Origin: Mycolicibacterium pulveris
Lineage (GTDB): Bacteria; Actinomycetota; Actinomycetes; Mycobacteriales; Mycobacteriaceae
Length of the DNA: 64,000 nt
Assembly: GCF_010725725.1 (NCBI RefSeq)
Contig: NZ_AP022599.1
Coordinates: 5,420,750 to 5,484,749, forward strand
Reading direction: 5' to 3'
In this document: one piece after another, positions 1 through 9,342 of the stretch
How the letters are laid out: each line of letters begins with the position of its first letter
Position numbering within the stretch: the first letter of the stretch is position 1
Position numbers and translations under genes: made by a program
The notes under the pieces: generated by a model
The model's input: only the letters and a program-made list of their open reading frames with translations
What the model was told of the DNA's origin: nothing
Database searches by the model: none

Positions 1-1010
1 GTCTTGGAGGCGTCACTCTTGAACTGCAGATCCACGACGTATTCGCCGCGCTGCTGATCCAGACCCGAGTTGGCGTTCTCGATCTGCTCGCCGCTGATGA
101 TCGAGGGGGCCAGCAGGTACACCTCTTCGCCGTTGGTCGAGCACGTGATCAGCGGCTGGTTCGGGTCGTCGTGGCCGGCCAGGACGTCGTCCTCGCCGCA
201 ACGGGTGGCCTGAAACTGCAGCGCCAGGATCTGGATCGTCTGGTCGGTGCTCTGACGCAACTGCTTTTCGTCGTCGATGCGCTTCTGCAGCGGCACGTCC
301 TCGGGCGACTTGGGCGCCTCGCCGGGGGGCGGCGGTGGTGCAGGGCTGGGTGACGGCGGCGCCGGGGTGCCCGGCGTCGGCGGCGGCGTCGGCGCGGGCT
401 GCGCCGGCGGTTCCTCGGGGTACGGACGCGGCTGCGGCGCGGGCGGCGGCGTCTCCTGCCCGCCCTGCGCGGGTTGCTGCCCACCTTCGGCGGGCAGCGG
501 GGCGCCCGGTTCGGCGGGAGCGGGCATCCCGGGCATGCCGGGGAGTCCGGGCATTCCCGGCAGACCCGGTATGCCACCGGGGGTGGCGGGCGGCGCGCCC
601 TCGGGCCCCTCCGTCGGCGGCTGCTGCATGGCGGGGATGGCGTGGATGACCGGCCGGATGTAGAGCCGTGCGGTCTGGCCGAGGCTGCGCGCGTCGCTGG
701 TGTCGCTGCCGGGCACGGTGATGACCAGGTTGTTGCCGTCGATGATGACCTCAGAGCCCGAGACGCCCAACCCGTTGACGCGGTCGTTGATGATCTGCTG
801 GGCCTGGTTGAGCGCCTCGCGGGTGGGCGCCGATCCGTCCGGTGTGCGCGCGGTCAGGGTGACACGGGTGCCACCCTGCAGGTCGATGCCCAATTTCGGC
901 TCGGCCTGCTTGTCTCCGGTGAGAAAGACAAGGAGGTAAGCGCCGATGAGCAACGCCAAGAACAGCGACAGATAGCGGTATGGGTGCACCGGCGCCGAAG
1001 ACGATGCCAC
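1..1010 (-). CDS. secD: Protein translocase subunit SecD (N-terminal part; runs off the window)
   Basis: SecD helps drive Sec-dependent export at the plasma membrane together with SecF and YajC. The reading frame starts at a GTG (1008-1010) preceded by AAGGAG at 10 bases. The protein opens with a short cytoplasmic stretch and one membrane segment (about residues 10-28, [20 protein letters not shown]). The conserved GIDLQGGT motif follows. Between about residues 110 and 215 lies a long Pro/Gly-rich insertion typical of mycobacterial SecD. Only about 336 codons are present and the remaining membrane segments lie outside the window. It is 64 bp downstream of yajC and probably co-transcribed with it. 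Identification is firm from the motif and the neighbour. Confidence 0.93.
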   Translation of the reverse strand, partial: MASSSAPVHPYRYLSLFLALLIGAYLLVFLTGDKQAEPKLGIDLQGGTRVTLTARTPDGSAPTREALNQAQQIINDRVNGLGVSGSEVIIDGNNLVITVPGSDTSDARSLGQTARLYIRPVIHAIPAMQQPPTEGPEGAPPATPGGIPGLPGMPGLPGMPGMPAPAEPGAPLPAEGGQQPAQGGQETPPPAPQPRPYPEEPPAQPAPTPPPTPGTPAPPSPSPAPPPPPGEAPKSPEDVPLQKRIDDEKQLRQSTDQTIQILALQFQATRCGEDDVLAGHDDPNQPLITCSTNGEEVYLLAPSIISGEQIENANSGLDQQRGEYVVDLQFKSDASK

Positions 1011-1074
1011 GTTTCAGGGTCTCCTTGAGGTCAGTTCGTCAGCACCGCAAAGCGTACGTGCTCTTGCTGAGTCC

Positions 1075-1407
1075 TCAGTTGTCAGTCTTCGTGTTGGGGC
1101 TGTCGGTGAGTTCGGTGGCGGTCGATTCGTCGTCCTCATCGAACTCGTCGTCGTCTTCGATGCGGTCGCGGACGGCGAGCTTCATCCAGGTCGTGACGAC
1201 TCCCGGGGCGATCTCCAACTCGACGTCGTCGTCGGTGATCGTGACGATGGTGCCTTCCAGGCCGGAGGTGGTGTGAATCCGGTCGCCGACCTGAAGCGAA
1301 TTGTGCAAATCGATGGTGGCCTGCATCGCCTTCTTCTGGCGCCGCGACGCGAAGAACATGAACGCGCCCAGCACGATGAGCAGGGGCAGGAAGATGACGA
1401 GATCCAT
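1075..1407 (-). CDS. yajC: Preprotein translocase subunit YajC
   Basis: This is a small membrane partner of SecDF. The 110-residue protein has one N-terminal membrane segment (residues 2-19, DLVIFLPLLIVLGAFMFF). The typical basic stretch ASRRQKKAMQ follows, then the YajC core VGDRIHTTSGLEGTIV. The C-terminus is acidic and low in complexity (DDDEFDEDDE), as in other mycobacterial YajC proteins. The ATG at 1407 places the membrane segment at the very start. It lies directly upstream of secD on the same strand. The 262 bp between yajC and the divergent aldehyde dehydrogenase gene must hold promoters for both; no clear operator was seen there. Confidence 0.95.
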   Translation of the reverse strand: MDLVIFLPLLIVLGAFMFFASRRQKKAMQATIDLHNSLQVGDRIHTTSGLEGTIVTITDDDVELEIAPGVVTTWMKLAVRDRIEDDDEFDEDDESTATELTDSPNTKTDN

Positions 1408-1669
1408 GAGGATGGGTTCTTTCGTTAGGTCTTGCGGTCACGGCGCGCAGACGGCAGGCCAAGCGCCTCGTAAGTGACCAGTGTGCCATTGTGCCCGCGC
1501 CGATGAATGCACGCACCCGGCGTCCCGGTCCGCACGACGAAATCCGTTGCCATCTGCCCCTATGGCCGGCGAAGCCGTCGCCAGCGCGCGGAAATTGTGA
1601 TCGAATCGGTGCAATTCGCGGTGTGGCGTGTGCTGATCCTTACCGACCTACGACGACGGGAGCGCCCCG

Positions 1670-3112
1670 ATGGCCGACACGTTGCGCGTTGAAAACTTCA
1701 TCGGCGGCGAGCGTGTCGACTCGTCGAGCGGGGCCACGATGGCGTTGGTCGACCCCAGCACCGGCGAGAGGTACGGCAGCGCCCCGATCTCCACCGAGGC
1801 CGACATCGACAGCGCCTACGCCGCGGCGGCCACGGCGTTCATCGACTGGAAGCGCACCACCCCGGCGGCGCGGCAGAAGGCGCTGCTCGACTTCGCCGAC
1901 GACGTGGAGAAACACGCCACCGAACTGGTCGAGGCCGAGGGCCGCAACACCGGCAAACCCAACCACGTCACCATGGCCGAGGAGATCCCGCCGATGGTCG
2001 ACCAGATCAGGTTCTTCGCCGGTGCGGCACGGGTGCTGGAGGGCAAGTCCGCCGGCGAGTACATGGCCGACCACACCTCGTGGATCCGCCGCGAGCCGGT
2101 CGGGGTGGTCGGCCAGGTAGCGCCGTGGAATTACCCGATGATGATGGCGATCTGGAAGTTCGTGCCCGCGATCGCCGCCGGCAACACCGTCGTGCTCAAG
2201 CCCAGCGACACCACCCCGGTGACAACGGTGATGCTCGCCGAAATCGCGGCGCGACATGTGCCGCCCGGCGTGCTCAACGTGATCTGCGGTGACCGGGACA
2301 CGGGTGCCGCGGTGATCGCGCACCCGATGCCGCAGATGGTGTCGATCACCGGTTCGGTGGCCGCGGGCCGAGCGGTGGCCGTCAGCGCAGGCGGGCATTT
2401 GAAGCGCACGCATCTGGAGTTGGGCGGCAAGGCACCGGTGCTGGTGTTCGACGACTGCGACATCGCGGCGGCCGCAGCGGGTATCGCCACGGCGGGCTAC
2501 TTCAACGCCGGGCAGGACTGCACCGCGGCCACCCGGGTGCTGGTCGACGCCAAGGTGGCCGCCGACCTGACCGATGCGCTGGCCGAGCAGGCGCGGGGCG
2601 CGACGACGACGTTCGGCAGGCCGGCTGACGACGAGGACGCCTGGGTGCCGCCGGTCAACAACGCCAACCAGCTCGAGCGGGTGCTGGGACTTCTCGGCGA
2701 GGTGCCGTCGCACGCCAGCGTGGCCGTCGGCGGAGCACGGCAGGGTGACCGGGGCTTCTACGTCGAGCCGACGGTGATCGGCGGGCTGCGCCACGACGAC
2801 CGGTTGAGCCGGCAGGAGATCTTCGGCCCGGTCATCACCGTGCAGACCTTCTCCGCCGAGGAGGAGGCGCTGGCCTGGGCCAACGGGGTGGAGTACGGGT
2901 TGGCGTCGTCGGTGTGGACCCGCGACGTGTCACGGGCGTTGCGGGTCCCGGCCGCGCTGGACTTCGGCTGCGTGTGGATCAACACCCATATTCCGCTGGT
3001 GGCCGAGATGCCCCACGGCGGCTTCAAGTCCTCCGGCCACGGCAAGGACCTGTCGATGTACGGCTTGGAGGACTACACCCGCATCAAGCATGTGATGGCC
3101 TACACGGGTTAG
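1670..3112 (+). CDS. Aldehyde dehydrogenase, gamma-aminobutyraldehyde type
   Basis: This is an NAD(P)-dependent aldehyde dehydrogenase of 480 residues, the normal family length. The oxyanion Asn lies in PWNYP (N154). The catalytic general base is Glu250 in LELGGK and the nucleophile is Cys284 in [11 protein letters not shown]. The cofactor motif ITGSVAAGR is intact. Overall sequence resembles the aminobutyraldehyde/betaine-type subgroup that oxidises 4-aminobutanal to 4-aminobutyrate in putrescine breakdown. In M. tuberculosis gabT lies beside yajC, so a role in GABA or putrescine use fits the position but remains inference. The gene is divergent from yajC. Exact substrate specificity cannot be read from sequence. 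Confidence 0.85.
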   Translation: MADTLRVENFIGGERVDSSSGATMALVDPSTGERYGSAPISTEADIDSAYAAAATAFIDWKRTTPAARQKALLDFADDVEKHATELVEAEGRNTGKPNHVTMAEEIPPMVDQIRFFAGAARVLEGKSAGEYMADHTSWIRREPVGVVGQVAPWNYPMMMAIWKFVPAIAAGNTVVLKPSDTTPVTTVMLAEIAARHVPPGVLNVICGDRDTGAAVIAHPMPQMVSITGSVAAGRAVAVSAGGHLKRTHLELGGKAPVLVFDDCDIAAAAAGIATAGYFNAGQDCTAATRVLVDAKVAADLTDALAEQARGATTTFGRPADDEDAWVPPVNNANQLERVLGLLGEVPSHASVAVGGARQGDRGFYVEPTVIGGLRHDDRLSRQEIFGPVITVQTFSAEEEALAWANGVEYGLASSVWTRDVSRALRVPAALDFGCVWINTHIPLVAEMPHGGFKSSGHGKDLSMYGLEDYTRIKHVMAYTG

Positions 3113-3122
3113 CCGCCCCGGC

Positions 3123-3431
3123 TCAGAAGACGCCGTCGGTCAACAGCGTCGCCACGAAGCGATAGATCTCATCGACGGTGAGTTCGACCCCGTCGACCTC
3201 GAGGTCGATCAGGTTCGACAACAGGTCATCGGTGGGCTTCCAGCACCGCTCGGCGATCTTGAGATCGACGTACTGATACAGCGCCTCTTCGTCTCGCGGC
3301 GACAACGGTGCGGCGGCCCACCGGGCGAACAACGGCCAGTCCTCTTCGGGGAACCCGAATGCCTCGCAGAGCGCGGTGGCTGAATTTTGGCGTGCAACAA
3401 TGGAATCGGTGATGCCAGGCCGTTCAGGCAT
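3123..3431 (-). pseudogene. Cytochrome P450-like fragment (central helices only)
   Basis: The 102-residue open frame matches only the middle of bacterial cytochromes P450. It has a segment like the region before and after the F/G helices (AFGFPEEDWPLFARWA), an acidic LIAER-like helix (YQYVDLKIAERCWKP) and the stretch leading to the I helix (DDLLSNLIDLEVDGVELT, then DEIYRFVATLLTDGV). The oxygen-activating AGxxT motif, the ExxR motif and the heme-binding cysteine are all missing. A full P450 has about 400 residues, so this cannot be an active enzyme. It may be a remnant, or a small conserved protein derived from a P450. It has its own ATG and an upstream region rich in palindromes (3461-3497), so it may still be expressed. 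Confidence 0.6.
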
Positions 3432-3460
3432 GCCGGCCTCCTCAGAAGAATCGGGATTAG

Positions 3461-3497
3461 CGTACGTACGGTAAACGTTTAGATAGCCAGGCTATCT
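3461..3497. promoter_or_regulatory. Three stacked palindromes upstream of the P450-like fragment
   Basis: Within 37 bp there are three perfect palindromes: CGTACGTACG (3461-3470), TAAACGTTTA (3472-3481) and AGATAGCC-A-GGCTATCT (3481-3497, 8-bp arms). They lie 30-66 bp upstream of the ATG at 3431 on the minus strand, a good place for an operator. The last palindrome has the size and symmetry of TetR-type operators. No regulator gene is adjacent, so the binding protein is unknown. Confidence 0.5.
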
Positions 3498-3599
3498 TCC
3501 CGAATCGAGGGCTGCCGTCACGCAGATCACATGTCGTGGGTGAACCTCGTCCCATCCAGGTGGCGTTGGGATCCACGTCACCGAGTGCTGGCACGCAAA

Positions 3600-3654
3600 G
3601 TGCCCCGATGCCGTTGGGGCACGGGACACTTTGCGGTTGCCCGGGTCACCGGGC
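3600..3654. terminator. Tandem hairpins downstream of the 3662-4351 membrane protein gene
   Basis: Two perfect stem-loops sit just past the stop codon of the minus-strand gene ending at 3662: GCCCGG-GTCA-CCGGGC (3639-3654) and GTGCCCC-9 nt-GGGGCAC (3600-3622). The outer bases CAAAG/CTTTG around the second could extend its pairing. No long T-run follows, as is usual for mycobacterial terminators. Confidence 0.5.
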
Positions 3655-3661
3655 GCGAGTA

Positions 3662-4351
3662 TCAACGGTGCGCGAGCCGCTGTCCGCGGTGGCCGCCGTT
3701 GCTGCGAAACATGTTGCGCCAGCTGCGACGGCGCGGTTGCGCGGAATCCGCGGTCGGCCCGATGACCTCGGTGTGCTGATCGGCCATCGCGGGCTCAGAC
3801 CGGTCGGCAGATACCGCTGCTGCGGGCGCGGGCTCGGCCACGGTGGTCGTCGTACGGTCCGCCCACTCGACGTCACGCACGCTGCGCACCGAGATGCGGC
3901 CGAGCGCGGCGCCGCCCAGGAGCACGATCAGCGCGCCAAGGCCGTAGAAGTACGTCAGCTCCAGCGCCACGCGCTTGGCCTCGGTGGCCGCGACCGGCGC
4001 GCCGGCGTCGCCGATTCCGAGCGGGCCCGCCAGGGCACGGCCGATGACGAACCAGGCACCGCCGGCAACGGCGAGCCAGCCGCCGAACATGGCCGTCGCC
4101 CGGTTACGTGACACCAGCAGCATCAGACCACCCAACGCGGTCACCGCCCCGGGTAGCACCTCCAGCCAGCCCCGTCCGGTGGTCCACGTCCACGCCCGGT
4201 CCGGGCTGAACGCGAAGTTGAACAGCGGACCGATGAACGGAATGAGCGCACCCCACGCACCCAAAAGAATCAACAGCAAGCCGCTTGCGGCGCCCCGACT
4301 GCGCCGCATGTGCAGTCGGCCGCCCCTGGTGGGTACACGCGTGTTGGTCAT
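3662..4351 (-). CDS. Conserved membrane protein, four predicted segments
   Basis: This is a 229-residue integral membrane protein of unknown function. The start ATG (4351) has a strong AAGGAGG site 4 bases upstream. Hydrophobic segments lie at about residues 22-45 (GLLLILLGAWGALIPFIGPL), 65-82, 88-108 and 130-150. The polar Ala/Pro-rich C-terminal tail is presumably cytoplasmic and ends in a basic run (RRRSWRNMFR). The fold resembles small four-helix actinobacterial membrane proteins, but I do not recognise a named family. It appears to be a single-gene transcript ending at the hairpins at 3600-3654. Confidence 0.75.
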   Translation of the reverse strand: MTNTRVPTRGGRLHMRRSRGAASGLLLILLGAWGALIPFIGPLFNFAFSPDRAWTWTTGRGWLEVLPGAVTALGGLMLLVSRNRATAMFGGWLAVAGGAWFVIGRALAGPLGIGDAGAPVAATEAKRVALELTYFYGLGALIVLLGGAALGRISVRSVRDVEWADRTTTTVAEPAPAAAVSADRSEPAMADQHTEVIGPTADSAQPRRRSWRNMFRSNGGHRGQRLAHR

Positions 4352-4423
4352 GATGCCTCCTTGATCCCCGGCTGATTACCCACCTCGACGCCCGCGTAAT
4401 CCGGCGTCGCTAGGTTGGGCGGT

Positions 4424-5050
4424 ATGCGACTTGACGGTGGGGCAGCCCGGGCGGTGTTGGCCGACGCGTGGGAGCGGTGGTCTGGGCGCTGCAGCCAACT
4501 CAGCGCCGAGGAATGGTCCACGCCCACGCGCTGCGCGGGCTGGAATGTCGCGGCGCTGGTCGCGCACGTGTGCCCGGATTCCGCGATGTTCACCCGGCTC
4601 GCCGAGGCGGTGGTGGATCCACCGGCGGCGGTCACCGACGCCGCAATTCTGTTGCGGCGTTTCAACGAACCCGGCGGTGCCGCCCACACGCACGCCGGCA
4701 GCCTCGCCGAGCAGGCGGTGTCCGACGCCGCGGAGCTGACTCCGGAGGCGGCGGCCCGTCGATTCGCCGAATCCGCCGAAACACTGCGCGAGACAACGGC
4801 ACCGGCAGACACCGTGATTGCCTATCCGTTCGTGGGCAGCACAACGCTCGCGGTGATCGCCGAGACCGCGCTGACGGAGGCCACCGTGCATCTGCTCGAC
4901 CTCGCCGCCGCGGTCGGTGGCGTCGAACCGTCACCGCAGGCGCTGGCGGCGACCCGTGACCTGTTGATCGCCGTTCCGGACCCGACGGCCGCGGTCGAGG
5001 TGCTGGCCGGTCGGGCCGCCCCCGATGCCGCGGTGCCTGCGATCCGCTGA
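4424..5050 (+). CDS. Mycothiol-dependent maleylpyruvate isomerase-family (DinB-like) protein
   Basis: The protein has about 208 residues from the ATG at 4424; an in-frame TTG lies 9 bases upstream. The N-terminal half matches the mycothiol-dependent isomerase / DinB-like four-helix bundle: an early Trp-rich helix (AWERWSGRCSQLS), then EEWSTPTRCAGWNVAALVAHV, where the GW-V---HV segment carries the metal-ligand His. The second His position falls in TEATVHLLDLAAAVG. Members of this large actinobacterial family act in thiol-dependent isomerisation, conjugation or detoxification; the substrate here is unknown. It is followed by a convergent gene with only 11 bp between them. Confidence 0.72.
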   Translation: MRLDGGAARAVLADAWERWSGRCSQLSAEEWSTPTRCAGWNVAALVAHVCPDSAMFTRLAEAVVDPPAAVTDAAILLRRFNEPGGAAHTHAGSLAEQAVSDAAELTPEAAARRFAESAETLRETTAPADTVIAYPFVGSTTLAVIAETALTEATVHLLDLAAAVGGVEPSPQALAATRDLLIAVPDPTAAVEVLAGRAAPDAAVPAIR

Positions 5051-5061
5051 CTTCGGCGCCG

Positions 5062-5448
5062 CTACAGCGTCACAGCGAACGCCAGCAACACGACGGCGAG
5101 CAGCGGGAAGAGGCCTTGGGTGACCGCGGCGCGCGCCTTGTCCGGCGACGACAGCAACAGCACCAGCGCGGCGGCCAGCATCGACCCGGTGCCTGCGAAG
5201 ATCAGCGCGATGCCCACCCAGTTGTATCCGATGCCACCGACGACGATTCCGGTCAGCGTGATGACCGCCAGGAACAGGTTGTAGAAGCCCTGGTTGAACG
5301 CCAATTCCTGGGTGGCGAGCGCTTGTTCTTCGGACAAACCGAATGTCGCCCTGGTGCGGGCCGACGTCCAGGTGAACGACTCCATCACCCAGATGTAGAC
5401 GTGCAGCAGCGCCGCGAGACCGGCGAAGAACAGCGCGACGAAACCCAT
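5062..5448 (-). CDS. DUF1304 family membrane protein
   Basis: This is a 128-residue protein with four membrane segments. It begins VALFFAGLAALLHVYIWVME and contains the characteristic NQGFYNLFLA segment of the DUF1304 family. Further segments are at about residues 66-88, 89-100 and 112-128. Its ATG (5446-5448) overlaps the stop of the upstream membrane gene by one base in a TGATG arrangement, so the two are translationally coupled. DUF1304 proteins are small membrane proteins of unknown function that often lie beside MarR regulators, none of which is present here. Confidence 0.85.
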   Translation of the reverse strand: MGFVALFFAGLAALLHVYIWVMESFTWTSARTRATFGLSEEQALATQELAFNQGFYNLFLAVITLTGIVVGGIGYNWVGIALIFAGTGSMLAAALVLLLSSPDKARAAVTQGLFPLLAVVLLAFAVTL

Positions 5449-6086
5449 CACACCCCGACGCTTTCCACGCGCACGACCGGCGGCAGCGCCAGCATGAGCA
5501 CACCGGTCAACGCCAGCCACACCACGGTGCTGTAGGCGCCGGGCAGCCCGATCCAGGTGTGCAGCAGCGCGGGCACGCCGAGCACACCGAGCGCCGCCGA
5601 CCACTTCGGCAGCACCGCGGTGCGCCAGACGACGTAAGCCGTCGCGAAAATCGCTGCCGCAGCGCCGAGTTGGCTGTAGTGGTAGAGCCACACCGCCAGC
5701 CCGAGGAACGGCTGCGCGTACTCGACGACGGTCAGGTCGTCGAACTGCACGACGGCCGCGGGCACCGCCACTTCGGCGGCCAGGCCCGCGGCCGTCAACG
5801 CGATGAACACCGAGGCGCCGATGACCGCGGTGTAGACCGCGCCCGTGGCCCCGGCGGCTGACCGAAGCGTCGCCGAGAGGACCCCGAAGAACAGCATGCC
5901 GAAGACGATGTGCACCACCGGCAAGGTGCCGTTGGCGGTGAGAAACGATGCGGCGCTGTCGAAATAGGATCGCACACCGCCGGTGTCGCCGGGCGCCTCG
6001 GGGGATCCGACGAGGTAGGCGGGCACGATCGCGGCCGCCGAGGCAAGTCCGCACAGCCCGCCGACCCGTATTGTTCCGCTGCCCAT
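5448..6086 (-). CDS. Membrane protein of unknown function, coupled to DUF1304
   Basis: The protein has about 212 residues from the ATG at 6086, which has AAGGAG 8 bases upstream; a longer upstream open frame runs into ruvB and lacks a ribosome site. Hydrophobic segments at about residues 8-25, 55-73, 85-110, 125-150, 160-180 and 185-205 suggest about six membrane passes. No catalytic motif or transporter signature is apparent. It lies 11 bp after ruvB on the same strand, so it may receive read-through from the ruv operon, and it overlaps the DUF1304 gene by one base. Confidence 0.75.
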   Translation of the reverse strand: MGSGTIRVGGLCGLASAAAIVPAYLVGSPEAPGDTGGVRSYFDSAASFLTANGTLPVVHIVFGMLFFGVLSATLRSAAGATGAVYTAVIGASVFIALTAAGLAAEVAVPAAVVQFDDLTVVEYAQPFLGLAVWLYHYSQLGAAAAIFATAYVVWRTAVLPKWSAALGVLGVPALLHTWIGLPGAYSTVVWLALTGVLMLALPPVVRVESVGV

Positions 6087-6097
6087 CGGAATTCTCC

Positions 6098-7159
6098 TTA
6101 TTCGAACAGGCCCGGCTGACCCAATCCGCTGACCCTGGTGGGCGGGGTCATCCCCAGGTGCGTCCACGCCTGCGGGGTGGCCACCCGCCCGCGCGGGGTG
6201 CGCGCGATCATGCCCGCCCGCACCAGGAACGGTTCACACACCTCCTCGACGGTGGTGGCCTCCTCCCCCACCGCGACGGCCAGCGTCGACACCCCGACCG
6301 GGCCGCCGCCGAAACTTCTTGTGAGCGCGGACAACACCGCCCGGTCGAGCCGATCGAGACCGAGCTCGTCGACGTCGTACACCTCCAACGCCGCCTTGGC
6401 GATATCTCGGGTGATGACCCCGTCGGCCCGTACCTCGGCGTAGTCACGAACCCGGCGCAGCAACCGGTTGGCGATGCGTGGTGTCCCGCGGGAACGCCGG
6501 GCGATCTCGGCGCCGGCGTCGGCGCCCAGCTCGATGCCCAGGATGCCGGCCGAGCGCATCAGCACCTGTTCCAGTTCGGCCGGCTCGTAGAAGTCCATGT
6601 GGGCGGTGAAACCGAACCGGTCGCGCAGCGGGCCGGTCAGCGCCCCGGAGCGGGTGGTCGCCCCGACCAGCGTGAACGGCGCGACCTCCAGCGGAATCGA
6701 CGTCGCCCCAGGGCCTTTGCCGACCACGACGTCGACGCGGAAGTCCTCCATCGCCAGATACAGCATCTCCTCGGCGGGCCGGGCGATGCGGTGGATCTCG
6801 TCGATGAACAGCACGTCGTGCTCGACGAGGTTGGACAGCATCGCCGCCAGGTCGCCGGCCCGCTCGAGCGCGGGGCCGGAGGTGACCCGCAGCGACGAAC
6901 CGAGTTCGGCGGCGATGATCATCGCCAGCGACGTCTTGCCCAGCCCGGGAGGCCCGGACAGCAGGATGTGATCGGGTGTGCCGCCGCGGTTCTTGGCGCC
7001 TTCGATGACCAACTGCAGCTGTTCGCGCACCCGCGGTTGACCGATGAACTCGCCGAGCGAGCGCGGCCGCAGGCTGGCGTCGATGTCGCCCTCCCCGACG
7101 GTCAGCGCCGGCGACACCTCCCGCTCGTCGGGGTCCTCGGGTTCGTCGAACCGGCTCAC
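6098..7159 (-). CDS. ruvB: Holliday junction branch migration ATPase RuvB
   Basis: RuvB is the hexameric motor that drives branch migration with RuvA at Holliday junctions. The 353-residue protein has the RuvB N-terminal helix region ([18 protein letters not shown]), Walker [12 protein letters not shown], Walker B FIDEIHR and sensor/Arg-finger region [20 protein letters not shown]-terminal winged helix contains RTPRGRVAT. Its start overlaps the ruvA stop by 4 bp (7156-7159). The gene order ruvC-ruvA-ruvB is standard for mycobacteria. Confidence 0.98.
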   Translation of the reverse strand: MSRFDEPEDPDEREVSPALTVGEGDIDASLRPRSLGEFIGQPRVREQLQLVIEGAKNRGGTPDHILLSGPPGLGKTSLAMIIAAELGSSLRVTSGPALERAGDLAAMLSNLVEHDVLFIDEIHRIARPAEEMLYLAMEDFRVDVVVGKGPGATSIPLEVAPFTLVGATTRSGALTGPLRDRFGFTAHMDFYEPAELEQVLMRSAGILGIELGADAGAEIARRSRGTPRIANRLLRRVRDYAEVRADGVITRDIAKAALEVYDVDELGLDRLDRAVLSALTRSFGGGPVGVSTLAVAVGEEATTVEEVCEPFLVRAGMIARTPRGRVATPQAWTHLGMTPPTRVSGLGQPGLFE

Positions 7160-7743
7160 TTCTTACCTAGCATCGACAGCGCCGCGCGCAGCGCGCTCGC
7201 CTGGGTGGCTTCGGGGTCGTTGGCCAGCACCTTGTCGGTGGCCTCCTCGGCATGCTTGGCGGCAAAACCAAGGCCCACAAGGGCTTCCACCACCGGGCCG
7301 CGCACCGAGTGGCCGTTCACCGCGGCAGCGCCCGTCGGGGTGATCGCACCCATCTTGTCGCGCAGGCTGAGCACCATCAGCTCCGCGGTCTTCTTGCCCA
7401 CCTTGGGAATTCGTGTCAGCGCGGTGATGTCGCTCTCGGCGATGGCCTGGCGCAGGGTGGGGCCGTCGTACATGGCCAGCGCACCCAGCGCGATGCTGGG
7501 TCCGATCCCGGACACGCCGAGCAGCGTCAGGAACAGGTCGCGGGCGTCGCCGTCGGGGAAGCCGTACAGCGTCATCGAGTCCTCGCGCACGATCATCGCC
7601 GTGATCAGCCGTGCTTCGCTGCCGCGGCGCAGCGTGGCCAGCGCGGACGGGGTCGCCATCACCTTGTAGCCCACCCCGGCCGCCTCGATGACGACGTGGT
7701 CGAGGGCGATGTGGAGGACCTCGCCGCGAATGGATGCGATCAT
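7156..7743 (-). CDS. ruvA: Holliday junction binding protein RuvA
   Basis: RuvA binds four-way junctions as a tetramer and loads RuvB. The 195-residue protein starts [12 protein letters not shown], the usual OB-fold beginning. Helix-hairpin-helix motifs lie at [16 protein letters not shown] and [15 protein letters not shown] (about residues 73-125). The C-terminal RuvB-binding domain (about residues 148-195) ends [12 protein letters not shown]. The start at 7743 overlaps the ruvC stop by 4 bp, and the end overlaps ruvB by 4 bp. The frame is open far upstream, but that extension lies inside ruvC in another frame and is not used. Confidence 0.97.
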   Translation of the reverse strand: MIASIRGEVLHIALDHVVIEAAGVGYKVMATPSALATLRRGSEARLITAMIVREDSMTLYGFPDGDARDLFLTLLGVSGIGPSIALGALAMYDGPTLRQAIAESDITALTRIPKVGKKTAELMVLSLRDKMGAITPTGAAAVNGHSVRGPVVEALVGLGFAAKHAEEATDKVLANDPEATQASALRAALSMLGKK

Positions 7744-8327
7744 CGTGCTGCCTTCACCTTGGCCCGCTGGGCGGCCTGCTGGGCCTTTAACCTCGCGGTG
7801 TACTTGCGTTTCTGCTCGGCGGCCAGCGCTTCGGCGGCGGCCATCCGGGCGATCATCGGGGCGCGCCAGCAGTGGCAGATGGCCAGGGCCAACGCGTCGG
7901 CGGCGTCCGCGGGCGTCGGCTTGGTCTGCAGCGCGAGGATTCGGGTGACCATCGCGGTGACCTGAGCTTTGTCGGCATTGCCGTTGCCGGTGACGGCGGC
8001 CTTGACCTCGCTGGGCGTGTGGAAGTGCACGTCGATGTCGCGTTTGGCCGCCGCCAGCGCGATGACCCCGCCGGCCTGCGCGGTGCCCATCACGGTCGAC
8101 ACGTTCTGCTGGGAGAACACCCGCTCGATGGCGATGACGTCGGGTTTGTGGGTGTCCATCCAGTGCTCGACGGCGTCGCTGATGGTGAGCAGCCGGTGGT
8201 GCAGCGCCTGGTCCGAGGGGGTGCGCACGACGTCCACGTCCAGCGCGATGACTTGCCTGCCCTTGCCGCTCTCGATGACCGAAAGGCCGCAACGCGTCAA
8301 CCCGGGATCGACGCCCATCACCCGCAC
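7740..8327 (-). CDS. ruvC: Crossover junction endodeoxyribonuclease RuvC
   Basis: RuvC resolves Holliday junctions by symmetric cutting. From the GTG at 8327 the protein has 195 residues. The catalytic Asp is in [12 protein letters not shown], the catalytic Glu in [11 protein letters not shown], and the late acidic residues in [18 protein letters not shown] lies 5 bases before this GTG, which is why it is preferred over the ATG at 8348. The C-terminus is rich in Lys, Arg and Ala, common in actinobacterial RuvC. A LexA-type box (8341-8356) lies just upstream, so the whole ruvCAB operon is expected to be induced by DNA damage. Confidence 0.96.
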   Translation of the reverse strand: MRVMGVDPGLTRCGLSVIESGKGRQVIALDVDVVRTPSDQALHHRLLTISDAVEHWMDTHKPDVIAIERVFSQQNVSTVMGTAQAGGVIALAAAKRDIDVHFHTPSEVKAAVTGNGNADKAQVTAMVTRILALQTKPTPADAADALALAICHCWRAPMIARMAAAEALAAEQKRKYTARLKAQQAAQRAKVKAAR

Positions 8328-8340
8328 GGCCGCTCCTTCT

Positions 8341-8356
8341 GTGAACACTTGTTCGA
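8341..8356 (-). promoter_or_regulatory. LexA (SOS) box upstream of ruvCAB
   Basis: On the minus strand the sequence reads TCGAAC-AAGT-GTTCAC. Mycobacterial SOS boxes have the consensus TCGAAC-N4-GTTCGA, so 11 of 12 specified positions match. It lies 14 bp upstream of the ruvC start, where LexA binding would block transcription. Damage-inducible ruvCAB in mycobacteria is established; use of this exact site is inference. Confidence 0.85.
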
Positions 8357-8494
8357 GAGCTTAGCGGGAGAAGTCGACACCGCCGGGCAGGACACGCTCG
8401 GGGCCTCCGCCCCTCTCGCCCAAACGGACATACGGGCGGAAAAGTGCGAGCAAATCCCGCCAAAACGTCGGTCTCGGCGCGGGAACGCTAGGAG

Positions 8495-9253
8495 TCAGTC
8501 CTCGCTGTCGAGCTGGGCCGCGACGTCGTCGGGGATGTCCATGTTGGTGTAGACCTCCTGCACGTCGTCGAGCTCTTCGAGCGCGTCGACCAGCTTGATG
8601 ATCTTGCGCGCACCTTCGAGGTCGACGGGCACGCTCACCGAGGGTTCAAAGCCGGCCTCCGCCGACTCGTAGTCGATCCCGGCCTCCTGCAGCGCGGTGC
8701 GCACCGCGACCAGATCGCCGGGCTCAGAGATCACCTGGAAGCTGTCGCCGAGGTCGTTGACCTCCTCCGCGCCGGCCTCGAGCACCGCGGTCAGCACGTC
8801 GTCCTCGCTCAGGCCGTCCTTGTCGAGGGTGACCACGCCCTTGCGGGAGAACAGATAGGCCACCGACCCGGGGTCGGCCATGTTGCCGCCGTTGCGGGTC
8901 ATCGCGACCCGGACCTCGCTGGCCGCGCGGTTGCGGTTGTCGGTGAGGCACTCGATCAGCACCGCGACGCCGTTGGGGCCGTAGCCCTCGTAGGTGATGT
9001 TCTGGTATTCGGCGCCGCCGGCTTCCTCCCCCGCGCCGCGGCGACGGGCCCGCTCAATGTTGTCGTTGGGGACCGAGTTTTTCTTCGCCTTCTGGATCGC
9101 GTCGTACAGCGTCGGGTTGCCGGCCGGGTCACCGCCGCCGACCCGCGCCGCCACCTCGACGTTCTTGATCAGTTTGGCGAACATCTTGCCGCGGCGGGCG
9201 TCGATGACGGCTTTCTTGTGCTTGGTGGTGGCCCACTTGGAATGGCCGCTCAT
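8495..9253 (-). CDS. YebC/PmpR family protein (TACO1-like)
   Basis: The 252-residue protein begins [20 protein letters not shown], the diagnostic YebC start. [18 protein letters not shown] and the conserved [15 protein letters not shown] segment follow. Members are called transcriptional regulators, but related proteins also help ribosomes through difficult sequences such as proline runs. In M. tuberculosis this gene lies between ruvC and pdxT, as here. It is transcribed on its own, with 167 bp of mostly featureless DNA, apart from the SOS box, separating it from ruvC. Confidence 0.95.
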   Translation of the reverse strand: MSGHSKWATTKHKKAVIDARRGKMFAKLIKNVEVAARVGGGDPAGNPTLYDAIQKAKKNSVPNDNIERARRRGAGEEAGGAEYQNITYEGYGPNGVAVLIECLTDNRNRAASEVRVAMTRNGGNMADPGSVAYLFSRKGVVTLDKDGLSEDDVLTAVLEAGAEEVNDLGDSFQVISEPGDLVAVRTALQEAGIDYESAEAGFEPSVSVPVDLEGARKIIKLVDALEELDDVQEVYTNMDIPDDVAAQLDSED

Positions 9254-9342
9254 TCAGGTCGTACCTCTTTCGTGCGCGCTTTTCTGCGCCAAGTTTTCAT
9301 GCGTTGAGTCCGCCCGACGAGTCTACGTGGGACTTTGATGCG

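Noticed and set aside
1640..2794. Long minus-strand frame opposite the aldehyde dehydrogenase gene
   Set aside because: The sense strand encodes a complete enzyme with all catalytic residues; the antisense frame is a product of high GC at third positions.
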